Both the position numbers and the translations under genes were made by a program. Of a stretch of 64,000 bases of DNA, positions 41,988-50,547 are shown one piece after another. This DNA is from an uncultured Roseibium sp. (GTDB taxonomy: Bacteria; Pseudomonadota; Alphaproteobacteria; Rhizobiales; Stappiaceae), in contig NZ_CANLVF010000003.1 of NCBI RefSeq assembly GCF_947494555.1, positions 248,001 through 312,000 of the forward strand, written 5' to 3'. Position 1 is the stretch's first letter. Every line of letters starts with the position of its first letter. The notes under the pieces are model-generated. The model saw nothing but the letters and a program-made list of their open reading frames with translations. It searched no databases and was not told the origin of the DNA.

Positions 41988-43373
41988 TCAGCCCACCATC
42001 GTTTGAGGCAGGAAAATCGCGATTTGCGGAAAGAATGCGAGCAGCAACAGCATGAAGGCCATCGCGAACCAGAACGGCCAGATGCCTCGAAAGATCTGCC
42101 CCATCGGAACGCCCGGTGCGATCGATTTGACGACGAAGACATTGAGCCCGACGGGTGGTGAGATCATGCCCATTTCAAGAACAATCACGACAACGATCCC
42201 GAACCAGATCATCTTCATGTCCGCCATGGCCGGATCAAAGCCGAATTCAAGGGCCGCGATGATCGGAAGAACGACGGGGATGGTCAAAACAAGCATGGCA
42301 ATCCCCTCAAGGAACATGCCCAGGAACATGTAGATCAGGATGATGATCAACAGGATGCCGTAGTCGCCGATCGGCAGCGAGGTCATCAGGCTGACCAGCT
42401 GACCGGGCAGTTCAGTGATCGACATGAAGGGAATGAAGATAAACGCACCGATGATTATGAGGAACACGGTTGCCGACGCCTTGACCGTTTGAAGGATGAC
42501 TTCGCGCAAAGCGCGCGTATTGAGGGATCGCCGCCAAAGTGCCACCAGAAGCGTCAGGAACGCCCCGACGGACGAGGCTTCCACCGGAGTGAAAAAGCCG
42601 GTGTACATGCCTCCGATCGTCAACCCGACGACAGCGACGAAGGGGAATGCCGCAACCGTCGCAGACCTGCGCTCGGGCCAGCTGGCACGCTGTCCAGGCG
42701 GTCCCGTGTCAGGCCGGCGCCAAACCGTGATGTAAATTGCACCGATGAAAAGCAGCGTCATCAGGATACCGGGAATAACGCCGGCCATGAACAAGCGGCC
42801 GATGCTCTGTTCGGTCAGGACCGCGTAGATGATCATGCCGCCCGAAGGCGGGATCAGGAACCCGAGAGTCCCGCCCGCAGCAACCGATCCCGTCGCAAGA
42901 CTGTCCGAATAGCGGAATTTTTTCATTTCCGGCAGCGCGACCCGGCCCATCGTGATCGCAGCCGCGAGCGATGAGCCTGAAAGCGCTGCGAACCCTGCGC
43001 ACGCTGCAATCGTCGCAGACGCAAGGCCGCCCTTCATGTGACCCATCCAGCGGTATGCTGCGGCGAACAGATCCGCCGACATCCCGGACACGCCGGCCAG
43101 GTTGCCCATCAGGACGAACATCGGAATGACGAGAAGATTGTAGTTGGAGGCAGCCTCGAATGTTTCGCCTGAAAGGTTCGACATCGCGGTCTTGAAGCCT
43201 CGCGCCCAGGCCTGGTCCGAACTCATCCCAAGCAGCAGAAATCTGTTTGCGGTCGCAACAACGGTCCCGATGACACCGACAAGGATCATGGCAAGCGCCA
43301 CGGGGAAGCGCAGTGCAAGCAGCACGAACAGGATCAAGAGGCCGATCACGCCGAGCGCGGTCATGCCGATCAC
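41988..43373 (-). CDS. dctM: TRAP transporter large permease (DctM family)
   Basis: A 461-residue permease with about twelve membrane segments. The motifs ATIAACAGFAALSGSSLAAAITMGRVALPEM-like (ALSGSSLAAA), LGFLIPPSGGMIIYAV and MGMISPPVGLNVFVVKS are characteristic of DctM. The GTG start at 43373 overlaps the DctQ stop as GTGA, with GGGAG 7 nt upstream; an ATG at 43364 is the alternative. It carries out sodium-driven uptake with DctQ and DctP. Confidence 0.93.
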   Translation of the reverse strand: MIGMTALGVIGLLILFVLLALRFPVALAMILVGVIGTVVATANRFLLLGMSSDQAWARGFKTAMSNLSGETFEAASNYNLLVIPMFVLMGNLAGVSGMSADLFAAAYRWMGHMKGGLASATIAACAGFAALSGSSLAAAITMGRVALPEMKKFRYSDSLATGSVAAGGTLGFLIPPSGGMIIYAVLTEQSIGRLFMAGVIPGILMTLLFIGAIYITVWRRPDTGPPGQRASWPERRSATVAAFPFVAVVGLTIGGMYTGFFTPVEASSVGAFLTLLVALWRRSLNTRALREVILQTVKASATVFLIIIGAFIFIPFMSITELPGQLVSLMTSLPIGDYGILLIIILIYMFLGMFLEGIAMLVLTIPVVLPIIAALEFGFDPAMADMKMIWFGIVVVIVLEMGMISPPVGLNVFVVKSIAPGVPMGQIFRGIWPFWFAMAFMLLLLAFFPQIAIFLPQTMVG

Positions 43374-43894
43374 AGTTCTTCTCCCAGCCGGATCTGGCGA
43401 ATTTTCCCGCGAAGAACCAATTGAACGGCGTCGCTTGCGAGCACAAGAGCATAGACCGCGACGCAGGCAGCGAGCAGGTAATAAAAAGGCTCATAGGAAA
43501 TAAGCAGTTGCTGGGTCGTTTCGCCGAATTTCGTCGCCTTCTGACCGGCCTCGACCAGTTCAAGGGCCATCACCAGCATCAGAGCACCACCCACCAGACG
43601 CAGGACGAATAAAGACCAGCGCGCGAAAGCCTTCGACATGCGGCTTTCCAGGACTTCGATTTCGATATGTGCGCCGCAGCGTCCCCCGAAGGGAATTGCA
43701 ATTGCAACAAGGATCACAAGGGAAAGGATCATCAGGTCCTCGGCACCGCGTACCGGCGCATTCATCCCCTTGCGCATGATAAGCACATTCCAGGTCCCGA
43801 ACAGCGTCATGAAGGCCAGCATCGCACCCCCCACTCCAAGCGCCACCCAGACCAGCAGCTTGTCCAGCACCTTGATCCAAACCAGATCGGACAC
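43370..43894 (-). CDS. dctQ: TRAP transporter small permease (DctQ family)
   Basis: A 174-residue membrane protein with four helices. RKGMNAPVRGAEDLMILSLVILVAIAIPFGGRCGAHIEIEVL carries the GxxE and AHIEI positions typical of DctQ. It is followed by DctM with a 4-bp overlap, and a hairpin separates it from dctP. Confidence 0.88.
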   Translation of the reverse strand: MSDLVWIKVLDKLLVWVALGVGGAMLAFMTLFGTWNVLIMRKGMNAPVRGAEDLMILSLVILVAIAIPFGGRCGAHIEIEVLESRMSKAFARWSLFVLRLVGGALMLVMALELVEAGQKATKFGETTQQLLISYEPFYYLLAACVAVYALVLASDAVQLVLRGKIRQIRLGEEL

Positions 43895-43913
43895 GGCGAA
43901 CCTCCCAGAGAAA

Positions 43914-43934
43914 CGGGCGGTCAGAGACCGCCCG
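43914..43934 (-). terminator. Hairpin between dctP and dctQ
   Basis: Nine-bp arms CGGGCGGTC (43914-43922) and GACCGCCCG (43926-43934) with an AGA loop. On the minus strand TTTCTC follows. It fills the 45-bp gap after the binding-protein stop. Confidence 0.65.
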
Positions 43935-43939
43935 CGCCA

Positions 43940-44950
43940 TCACTTGTTGATTGCGTTGTAGATTTCCTCAGCATTGCCGATGCCGCGGTCCGCGTAGTCC
44001 GCAAAGATCGCCTTCATGCCTTCGGCGACTGCGGCATCCATCTTGGCTCGCTCTTCGCCGGAAACCTTTACCCAGCTAACTTTTTCCATTTGCGTTGCCG
44101 TTTGCATTGCCTTGAGCGAGCGTTCATCCGCGCCATGGAAGCTTTGTGCCCCCATCATGGAGAATGTCTCGCCGGCAAGGTCATCGATGATGGCCCTGTG
44201 TTCATCGGAGAGCTCCAGATACCGCTCCTTGTTCATCGCGACGAAGAACACGGCGAACTGGACCGGCACATTCTCGATGAAGTGGCTCGAGACGTCCCAG
44301 AAGTTCCAGGGCGGGGTCATGTTGTTATAGGTGGCGGTGGTGCTGTCGATGGTTCCGGTGCTCAGTCCGGTATACATCTCCGTGACAGGCATCTGGACCG
44401 GTACAGCGCCCAATGCCTCGACCAGCGGCGTGGTCATCGCCGCATAGGGGACCATCTTCGTACCGGCCAGGGATTCGAGGGTCGAATAGTCTCCAGTCGC
44501 AGCCCAGGCATTGCCCGCGACGGTGAAGACGCCGAGCAGCTTCACATCCTCGTATTCGTCTGCAAGGTGTTCATCGTAAACCGACAGCAAGCGCTCCGTT
44601 GCTTCCAGCGCGGTCGTCGCCTTGCCCGGCGGGATGATCAGCATCGTTTTGGGAAAGATCGCCGGCGTATAGGCCTGCAGTCCGAAAGTAATGTCGGCGA
44701 CACCTTCGACAGCGCGCTTGTATTGCTGGACAGGGCCTGCGCCGAGCTGACCGGCCGGAAAGACCTTGATGGTCAGGGTTCCGTTCGACCGTTTGGCAAC
44801 TTCCTCACCGAACCATTTGAACAGAACGGAATTGGTGTGATGTTGCGGTGGAACGAAGTTCGCAACGGAAAGTTCTTCCGCCGAAACGGCGAGCGTCATC
44901 ATTGACGCGAACGCAAACGCGGCCGCGCCAAGCAGCGATTTCGATTTCAT
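43940..44950 (-). CDS. dctP: TRAP transporter solute-binding protein (DctP family)
   Basis: A 336-residue exported protein. The first 24 residues (MKSKSLLGAAAFAFASMMTLAVSA) form a signal peptide. Family features include FVPPQHHTNSVLFKWFGEEVAKRSNGTLTIKVFPAGQLG and an Arg-free anion site region KMVPYAAMTTPLVEALGAVPVQMP. It is first in the operon and divergent from the LysR gene. Absence of the usual arginine in the GxKMR-like motif (here GTKMVP) suggests that the ligand is not a simple dicarboxylate. Confidence 0.9.
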   Translation of the reverse strand: MKSKSLLGAAAFAFASMMTLAVSAEELSVANFVPPQHHTNSVLFKWFGEEVAKRSNGTLTIKVFPAGQLGAGPVQQYKRAVEGVADITFGLQAYTPAIFPKTMLIIPPGKATTALEATERLLSVYDEHLADEYEDVKLLGVFTVAGNAWAATGDYSTLESLAGTKMVPYAAMTTPLVEALGAVPVQMPVTEMYTGLSTGTIDSTTATYNNMTPPWNFWDVSSHFIENVPVQFAVFFVAMNKERYLELSDEHRAIIDDLAGETFSMMGAQSFHGADERSLKAMQTATQMEKVSWVKVSGEERAKMDAAVAEGMKAIFADYADRGIGNAEEIYNAINK

Positions 44951-44999
44951 GGCTTCCTCCCAAATTCGGCTTCACCCTAGGGGAGATTGGACATCGAAA

Positions 45000-45022
45000 C
45001 CATTCATGACTATTCATAATGG
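45000..45022. promoter_or_regulatory. Candidate LysR binding site overlapping the regulator start
   Basis: CCATT (45000-45004) and AATGG (45018-45022) flank two direct copies of ATTCAT (45002-45007, 45012-45017). The element overlaps the ATG at 45019, so it could mediate autorepression and activate the divergent dctP operon. Confidence 0.45.
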
Positions 45023-45927
45023 ATATGAGCAAAATCGATTTTCATAATCTGGATGGCCAGATACTGCGCACATTCCTCGTCATCCTGGAGGAATCCTCCG
45101 TGTCGCGTGCAGCGGAGCGTCTTGAAGTGACTCAGTCTGCTGTGAGCCACACGCTTGCAAAGCTCCGGCAGATCCTGGGAGACCCGCTTTTCGTGAGGTC
45201 AGGGCAGGGCCTGACGCCAACAGAAACTGCGCTTTCGCTGAAGGGACCGGTACTTGACGTTCTGGATGGTCTCAAGTCCCTGACGGAACAGCGTCCGTTC
45301 GACCCGAAATCTGAAAAGATGTATTTTGTCGTAGCGGCAAACGACATGCAGCGCGACCTCATCTTTCCGCCATTGGTTCGAAGGTTTCAGGAAAATGGGG
45401 TCTCGCTCTCGCTGGAGTTCAAGCCGTCAGGCGTGCCGAGCGTCTCGCTGCTGCGTGACGCGCGCTGCGACATGATCCTGACACCGATCCCGCCGGATGC
45501 GCCCGACATGATCCAGCACAAGCTCTTTTCGGGCGAGATGAAGTGTTTTTTCGACGGCGCGTGTAGGGAGGCACCAATTTCTATTGAAGACTATCTGGCG
45601 GCACAGCATGTCACCGTCCAGTTCGTCCTGGGCGGCGGATCGAACGATGTGCTGAGGGCCCCGGATCTGCCCTACGTTCCCAAACCGACCATTACGGTCT
45701 CGAATTTTTCGGGTATCACGCCCTTTGTCCGCGGAACATCCATGCTGGCAACCGAACTGGAATTCATGCATCTCGCCTCGCTCAAGGAGCTGGACATGGC
45801 ACCGCTGCCCTTTTCCGCCGAGCCCTTGAACATCTACATGGTCTGGCACGAGCGCTCGACAAACGACCCGGCTCACAAGTGGCTGCGCAGCGCGGTGATC
45901 GACAGCGCCAGCGAGCTGGTGCTCTGA
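45019..45927 (+). CDS. LysR-family transcriptional regulator
   Basis: A 302-residue LTTR. The winged helix is at about residues 9-66 (ILRTFLVILEESSVSRAAERLEVTQSAVSHTLAKLRQILGDPLF) and the co-inducer domain occupies the rest. The start may be ATG 45019 or 45025. It is divergent from dctP, with only 68 bp between, so it is the likely activator of the eight-gene TRAP/dehydrogenase operon. The effector is unknown. Confidence 0.9.
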   Translation: MDMSKIDFHNLDGQILRTFLVILEESSVSRAAERLEVTQSAVSHTLAKLRQILGDPLFVRSGQGLTPTETALSLKGPVLDVLDGLKSLTEQRPFDPKSEKMYFVVAANDMQRDLIFPPLVRRFQENGVSLSLEFKPSGVPSVSLLRDARCDMILTPIPPDAPDMIQHKLFSGEMKCFFDGACREAPISIEDYLAAQHVTVQFVLGGGSNDVLRAPDLPYVPKPTITVSNFSGITPFVRGTSMLATELEFMHLASLKELDMAPLPFSAEPLNIYMVWHERSTNDPAHKWLRSAVIDSASELVL

Positions 45928-46235
45928 GTAAGCTGAACGATGCTAGGCCCATTTCCCTGCGATTTTTTTCTCGTGCCGTAAGGAAATTCCCCAATATTCT
46001 TGGGCCGCAAAGAACTAATGCATGCGTTGATTGCGTGCACTCAAAAGCTACGCTTCTTTTGCGCGAAACAACGTTAAGGCAAGTGTTAATTTTCGGTTAA
46101 AAAACATTGCGGTAGCCTGTCCAATGTGTATTGTCCGGCCGTCATGATTTTATGGCAGATGAAGCTTTATCTGATTTGGAATTTTGAATTTGAAATCTGG
46201 CCTTTTCGGGTAAAGTTTTAACAAGGGGTTAATAC
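45928..46235. other. AT-rich gene-free leader
   Basis: About 308 bp between the LysR gene and the VPLPA-CTERM gene, AT-rich in its second half. GGGG just upstream of the ATG at 46236 serves as ribosome-binding site. I see no other feature. Confidence 0.45.
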
Positions 46236-46985
46236 ATGAAACGATTGATTAAGTCGGTCGCGTTCGCATGCGGTCTTTTCGCCGCTGCGACAACCGGATC
46301 GAATGCGGGTGTATATCTGGTTGGTGACTCGAATGTTATCGACACACGGGCGAACAACGCCGCTGACAATGAAATCTTCTTCCAGAACCTGTTCAACGGC
46401 ACGTCCATCCTGAACAACTCCAGCGTCAATCTTGGCATTACGGGAACGACGGCAACCGTGACAACGAATATAGGCACGGTCACTGCTGGCGGACTGGCTG
46501 GGAAGGACTTCCTGGTTACAGGCTTCCGCCAAACAAGTTACTCAGGCTCTGAGCTTGCCGACATCACAAACTTTGTAAACGGTGGTGGTTCGCTCTTTCT
46601 GATCGGTGAAGGAAACACCGCGTTTGATGACACAAACATCGCTGTCAATTCCATTCTGGCCGCCATCGGCAGCACGATGCGTTTGAGCACCACGGAAAAT
46701 TTTGACCGCTCCAATTTCACAAATATCAGCTCTCTGACAACTTCTGGTCCGCTGACGGCAGGGGTGAACAGCTGGTCAACCGCATTTGCATCAGAAATCA
46801 GTCTCGGTGCAAACGGCGAGTCGATCATCGCGGGCATTGCAGATCTGAACAAGTTTGGAACTGCGGTTGGTTTTGATGGTCTCGGCAACAGCGCAGTGGT
46901 TCCGCTGCCGGCAGCTCTGCCGCTGCTGGCTGGCGGCCTCGGCTTCCTTGCCATGGTTCGCGTCCGCAGACGCAACCACGCCTGA
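46236..46985 (+). CDS. VPLPA-CTERM sorting-domain surface protein
   Basis: A 249-residue exported protein. The N-terminus (MKRLIKSVAFACGLFAAATTGSNA) is a signal peptide. The C-terminal 28 residues (222-249) comprise VPLPAALPLL, a hydrophobic helix and an Arg-rich end (RVRRR), the tripartite signal read by exosortase-type transpeptidases. The body is Asn/Thr/Ser/Gly-rich and beta-like, with repeated NNSS/TNIG/TTSG stretches and no cysteine in the mature part. Such proteins are often linked to exopolysaccharide production or are surface-anchored. No exosortase is in the window. A strong terminator follows. Confidence 0.85.
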   Translation: MKRLIKSVAFACGLFAAATTGSNAGVYLVGDSNVIDTRANNAADNEIFFQNLFNGTSILNNSSVNLGITGTTATVTTNIGTVTAGGLAGKDFLVTGFRQTSYSGSELADITNFVNGGGSLFLIGEGNTAFDDTNIAVNSILAAIGSTMRLSTTENFDRSNFTNISSLTTSGPLTAGVNSWSTAFASEISLGANGESIIAGIADLNKFGTAVGFDGLGNSAVVPLPAALPLLAGGLGFLAMVRVRRRNHA

Positions 46986-47018
46986 TAGCGACGTTACTAT
47001 CACTAAACAAACAGTTGA

Positions 47019-47040
47019 GCGGCCCCACGGGCCGCTTTTT
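47019..47040 (+). terminator. Intrinsic terminator of the VPLPA-CTERM gene
   Basis: Perfect 7-bp GC stem GCGGCCC (47019-47025) and GGGCCGC (47029-47035), CAC loop, followed directly by TTTTT (47036-47040). A textbook rho-independent terminator. Confidence 0.88.
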
Positions 47041-47112
47041 CGTGGCCAAATGGCTGGTGTGTGCACAGCACGCAGCTTTGAAATCACGTGCCGCCACGCC
47101 TCGCAGCGTGCG

Positions 47113-47367
47113 TCAGGCAGCGTCCGTTGCCTCTTCAAGATCGACAATCGCCGCGCGGTTGCCTTCCTCAATGTTCTGCAGAACGATTTCCATGGCAGTT
47201 TCAGGCGACATGCGCGTTTCATCCTGAAGCGCTATCAGATTGCCGACGAGCTGACTTGATACCGCCAGCAATTCCGCCGGACAAAGGGTATCCTGGTATC
47301 GACCAAGGACACCGACCAACTCCTGACGCAGAGTAAAATGAGTGTTCGACGGAGCAGTGTATCTCAC
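47113..47367 (-). CDS. Small conserved-looking protein of unknown function
   Basis: An 84-residue frame with a GTG start at 47367 and a strong AGGAGG 7 nt upstream, which supports translation. The sequence is soluble and mostly helical: TLRQELVGVLGRYQDTL, then a Leu-rich helix and an acidic end NIEEGNRAAIVDLEEATDAA. No domain is recognised. It converges on the VPLPA-CTERM gene and stands alone. Confidence 0.6.
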   Translation of the reverse strand: MRYTAPSNTHFTLRQELVGVLGRYQDTLCPAELLAVSSQLVGNLIALQDETRMSPETAMEIVLQNIEEGNRAAIVDLEEATDAA

Positions 47368-47817
47368 GGCCTAACCTCCTCTAAACGAACTATAAAAACT
47401 TGCACAACCAACAAACTCCAGATGAGGTCGCAGGCGAACGATGTTGCAAACAATTGAAAGAAAACAGAGCTTCGAGTCGCTTCTACCTTCCGCTATCAGT
47501 CACCTTTCAACAAATACTAAGCACGATTAAATTATTTTGCACCGAGCGAAAAAATCACCTCAATCAACGGAAACGACATACTTTTCCTCAATGCCTATCA
47601 AGGTAGTTTACTTAAAAATATACTTGATTTCAATTTGGCTATATTACGGACCAATCCAGCCTGAATACGTCCTCGCACAAACGCGGGTGCAAGGTGGCAT
47701 CAACCTGCAAATTCAGTCGTGCCAGCGCGCCTTAGAATAATGATCTTGCGTGTCGCTCGGGGCCCGGTCATGTCCTTGGCCGGAGACCGGTAAGAGGAAC
47801 TCACTTTCATGACGCAT
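47368..47817. other. AT-rich gene-free stretch
   Basis: About 450 bp with much lower GC than the surroundings. Two short plus-strand frames (47400-47606, 47537-47740) lack good ribosome-binding sites and recognisable content. It may hold the promoter of the 84-residue gene. I see no repeats or RNA gene. Confidence 0.45.
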
Positions 47818-47889
47818 ACCGGCAAGACCGCGGCTGCCTGGGCCTTGCCGGTTTTGCGTCCCTGGAGGCGGAAGACCGCCTCCAGGGAC
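47818..47889 (-). terminator. Double hairpin after the betaine transporter operon
   Basis: First on the minus strand is a perfect 14-bp stem, GTCCCTGGAGGCGG (47858-47871) with CCGCCTCCAGGGAC (47876-47889) and a 4-nt loop, 10 bp past the permease stop. Then comes a 9-bp stem, ACCGGCAAG (47818-47826) with CTTGCCGGT (47844-47852). There is no U-run, so Rho-assisted or processing-type 3' ends are likely. Confidence 0.6.
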
Positions 47890-47898
47890 AGAGGTTAA

Positions 47899-49416
47899 CT
47901 AGCGTCCGCCGACGACGATCCGGTCGAGTATGAGCGCACAGAACAGGATCGCGAGGCCAGCCAGGATACCCTGACCCGCAGCTGCATATTGCAAGGCCTC
48001 AAGGACGTCTTCGCCCAACCCCTTTGCACCGATCAGCGAGGCTACGACAACCATCGCGAGGGACAAGAGGATGGTCTGGTTGACGCCCGCCATTATGGTT
48101 CTTCGGGCAAGCGGAAGGTCGACGCGCCACAGCAGATACCGGGGTGTCGCACCGAACGCGAGCGCAGCTTCACGCACGGTCTCCGGCACTTGCTGCAGCC
48201 CGAGAACCGTGAAGCGGATAACGGGTGGGCTCCCGAAGATCATCGTTGCGACCACACCTGCCGGTTTACCGGATCCAATGAAGGCGACAACCGGGATGAG
48301 GTAGACGAAGGACGGCATCGACTGCATGAAGTCGAGGATCGGACGAACCACCGCAAAGACCCTCGGCCGGCGCGCGCAATAGATCCCGAGCGGAATGCCG
48401 AGGCTGATTGAGATGAGCGCAGCAGCGCCCAGGAGGGCAATGGTCGTCATTGCCTTTTCCCAGAAATCAAGCAGACCCAGATAAGCCAGTGCCGCCCCGG
48501 TGAAAATCGCAACACGAGGTCCCGCCGACAGGTACCCCAGCATGATGATCACCAGCGCAACCACCGGCCACGGCGTTCCAACCAGAACGACCTCAATGCC
48601 ATCAAGAAGCGTCCTCATGCCGAAAGTCAAACTGTCGAAAAACCCCCGTCCGACCGTCTTCGTCCAGTCGAAGACCGCCTGAACGCCATCGCCGACCACC
48701 AGACGCCAGTTTCGATCTGTTGGAAAGTTGGCAAGGGCCGCAATGGCATCGGGCCGTGCGAAGCGTATCGTCGACAGCACGACTACCGCCACCGTCAACG
48801 CTGCGGCGACAGCAAGACGTTGTTGCGACCATCCACTCGCAACACTCTGGTCGGAGCGCCAACGCGTGAATTGCTCCTCAAGTGTCCAGTTCGCGACCGA
48901 GGCTATCAGGAATTTGATCGCCAACAGAACAATCAGGCCGAAGCCGAGATAAATGAGGCCGCTGGAGTCAGCTGCAGCGGCCGCTGCCTGCGCGTCCGCA
49001 TACGCCGTTTCCAGGGAACTCGCGGCGCGTTTGAGACTGTCCAGAGATGAGGCTCCGGACTGCTCGGCGGCCGTGATTTGCTGTCGGCGCAGCTCCAGCG
49101 TTTGCGCGATCTGATCCGCCCGTTCCCGCAAAGATCTGCCCAGATCGCCGAAAAGGCCAAGGCCTATCTGGATGTAGGCGAAGGTTTCGAGAACCAGAAA
49201 CCCAAGGAACCACGACCAGAGTCCCCGTGCCCCGAACCAGATGGGACCGAGAAGACCCGCCGAAAGGTTCAGCGTGAAACAATAGCCGGGCGCCTTCATC
49301 ATGACGGCGAAAGTGCGCTGATAATATTCCTGCTGGGTGCCGACGAAAGAGGCGATCAGCGTGTTCAGCCGGTCCGCGGTTTCGGGCTTAATGTCGTTTT
49401 CATCAACAGTGCTCAT
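47899..49416 (-). CDS. Betaine-type ABC transporter permease with novel N-terminal membrane/coiled-coil domain
   Basis: About 505 residues from the ATG at 49416 (GAGG 9 nt upstream); ATG 49431 overlaps the ATPase stop as ATGA and is also possible. The C-terminal part, about residues 300-500, is a ProW-type BPD_transp_1 permease with the coupling loop REAALAFGATPRYLLWRVDLP and NQTILLSLAMVVVASLIG. The first 200 residues are unusual: two or three membrane helices, then a long polar coiled-coil-like stretch (about 95-145, RERADQIAQTLELRRQQITAAE onward), then another helix. The start of this region resembles DUF2628-type domains. It works with the ATPase and binding protein upstream. Confidence 0.87.
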   Translation of the reverse strand: MSTVDENDIKPETADRLNTLIASFVGTQQEYYQRTFAVMMKAPGYCFTLNLSAGLLGPIWFGARGLWSWFLGFLVLETFAYIQIGLGLFGDLGRSLRERADQIAQTLELRRQQITAAEQSGASSLDSLKRAASSLETAYADAQAAAAAADSSGLIYLGFGLIVLLAIKFLIASVANWTLEEQFTRWRSDQSVASGWSQQRLAVAAALTVAVVVLSTIRFARPDAIAALANFPTDRNWRLVVGDGVQAVFDWTKTVGRGFFDSLTFGMRTLLDGIEVVLVGTPWPVVALVIIMLGYLSAGPRVAIFTGAALAYLGLLDFWEKAMTTIALLGAAALISISLGIPLGIYCARRPRVFAVVRPILDFMQSMPSFVYLIPVVAFIGSGKPAGVVATMIFGSPPVIRFTVLGLQQVPETVREAALAFGATPRYLLWRVDLPLARRTIMAGVNQTILLSLAMVVVASLIGAKGLGEDVLEALQYAAAGQGILAGLAILFCALILDRIVVGGR

Positions 49417-49427
49417 GACCGTATCCC

Positions 49428-50477
49428 TCATGCCTGGCTGCTCTGGATGGCGCGCAGAAGCCCTGCCTGATCAATCACGCCCACATCATGTCCGTTTTCC
49501 CGAACACGAACGACGCCGTTGCCCTCCGTGCAAATCGAGATCAGGTCATTCAGATCCATGTCCGGATGGGCCGAGGCCGCCTCATCGGGGATAGGACCAT
49601 GCTTTGCTTCAAACTCCGCCACAGGCTTCATGACTGAGTGCGCGAAAATCATATTGAGCTTGGAAATGCCGGCCACGAAATCCGCGACATAGTCGTCGGC
49701 GGGATTGAGTATGATGTCTTCCGGCGTCCCGATCTGAACGATCTGACCATCCTTCATGATCGCAATCCTGTTGCCGATGCGGATCGCCTCATCAAGGTCG
49801 TGCGTGATGAACATGGTCGTTTTGTTCAGCTTGGCACTCAATTCCATGAACTGATCCTGAAGCTGCTTGCGAATAAGCGGATCCAGGGCTGAGAACGGTT
49901 CATCCATCAGGAGGATGTCCGGATCGGATGCGATCGCACGTGCCAGTCCGACGCGCTGCTGCATGCCGCCGGACAGCTCATGAGCATATTTGTCTTCCCA
50001 ACCGCTCAATTCGACGAGTTCAAGAACCCGGTCGGCTTCTTCCCAGCGGCGGGCCTTGCCGGTACCGCGTATCTCAAGTGGCATCGCCACATTGTCGCGC
50101 ACGGTCCGGTGCGGCATCAGACCGAAGTTCTGGAACACCATTGCAACCCGGTGATTGCGCAAGCGGCGCAATTCGGTGGCGTTCATCTGAACGACATCCT
50201 GATCGTTCACCAGGATATGTCCTGCGGTCGGCTCCAGGAGACGGTTGACGTGACGGACGAGAGTCGATTTTCCAGACCCCGAAAGGCCCATGATGCAAAA
50301 GAGCTCTCCACGATTGATCTGGAATGTCGCGTCGGCAACGCCCACGACACAGTTATATTTTTCAAGGACTTCAGCTTTTGAAAGACCTTCGGCGTGAATG
50401 GCGTTCAGTGCTTCTTCGGAGCGGGCTCCAAACACCTTCCAGACAGACCGGGCATCGATTGCGATATCAGCAGACAC
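49428..50477 (-). CDS. Betaine-type ABC transporter ATP-binding protein
   Basis: A 349-residue ProV-like ATPase. Walker A GLSGSGKST, signature LSGGMQQRVG, Walker B ILLMDEP and ITHDLDEA are present. The N-terminal 45 residues include the ProV-type AEGLSKAEVLEKYNCVVGV. The last 90 residues form a degenerate CBS-like module that may sense ionic strength or ligand. The start is a GTG at 50477 with GGGG about 6 nt upstream. It overlaps the permease region and follows the binding protein after a hairpin. Confidence 0.92.
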   Translation of the reverse strand: MSADIAIDARSVWKVFGARSEEALNAIHAEGLSKAEVLEKYNCVVGVADATFQINRGELFCIMGLSGSGKSTLVRHVNRLLEPTAGHILVNDQDVVQMNATELRRLRNHRVAMVFQNFGLMPHRTVRDNVAMPLEIRGTGKARRWEEADRVLELVELSGWEDKYAHELSGGMQQRVGLARAIASDPDILLMDEPFSALDPLIRKQLQDQFMELSAKLNKTTMFITHDLDEAIRIGNRIAIMKDGQIVQIGTPEDIILNPADDYVADFVAGISKLNMIFAHSVMKPVAEFEAKHGPIPDEAASAHPDMDLNDLISICTEGNGVVRVRENGHDVGVIDQAGLLRAIQSSQA

Positions 50478-50507
50478 ACCTATCCCCTTTGCTGAAAAGG
50501 AGGTACA

Positions 50508-50531
50508 GCCCCAGGCCGGGCGGCCTGGGGC
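50508..50531 (-). terminator. Hairpin between binding-protein and ATPase genes (second betaine system)
   Basis: Perfect 10-bp arms GCCCCAGGCC (50508-50517) and GGCCTGGGGC (50522-50531) with a 4-nt loop, in the 70-bp gap after the binding-protein stop. No U-run on the minus strand. Confidence 0.6.
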
Positions 50532-50547
50532 ATGACCTGCTGGAGTG

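Noticed and set aside
47400..47740. Two short plus-strand frames in the AT-rich gap
   Set aside because: Overlapping frames in AT-rich sequence without ribosome-binding sites or recognisable content.
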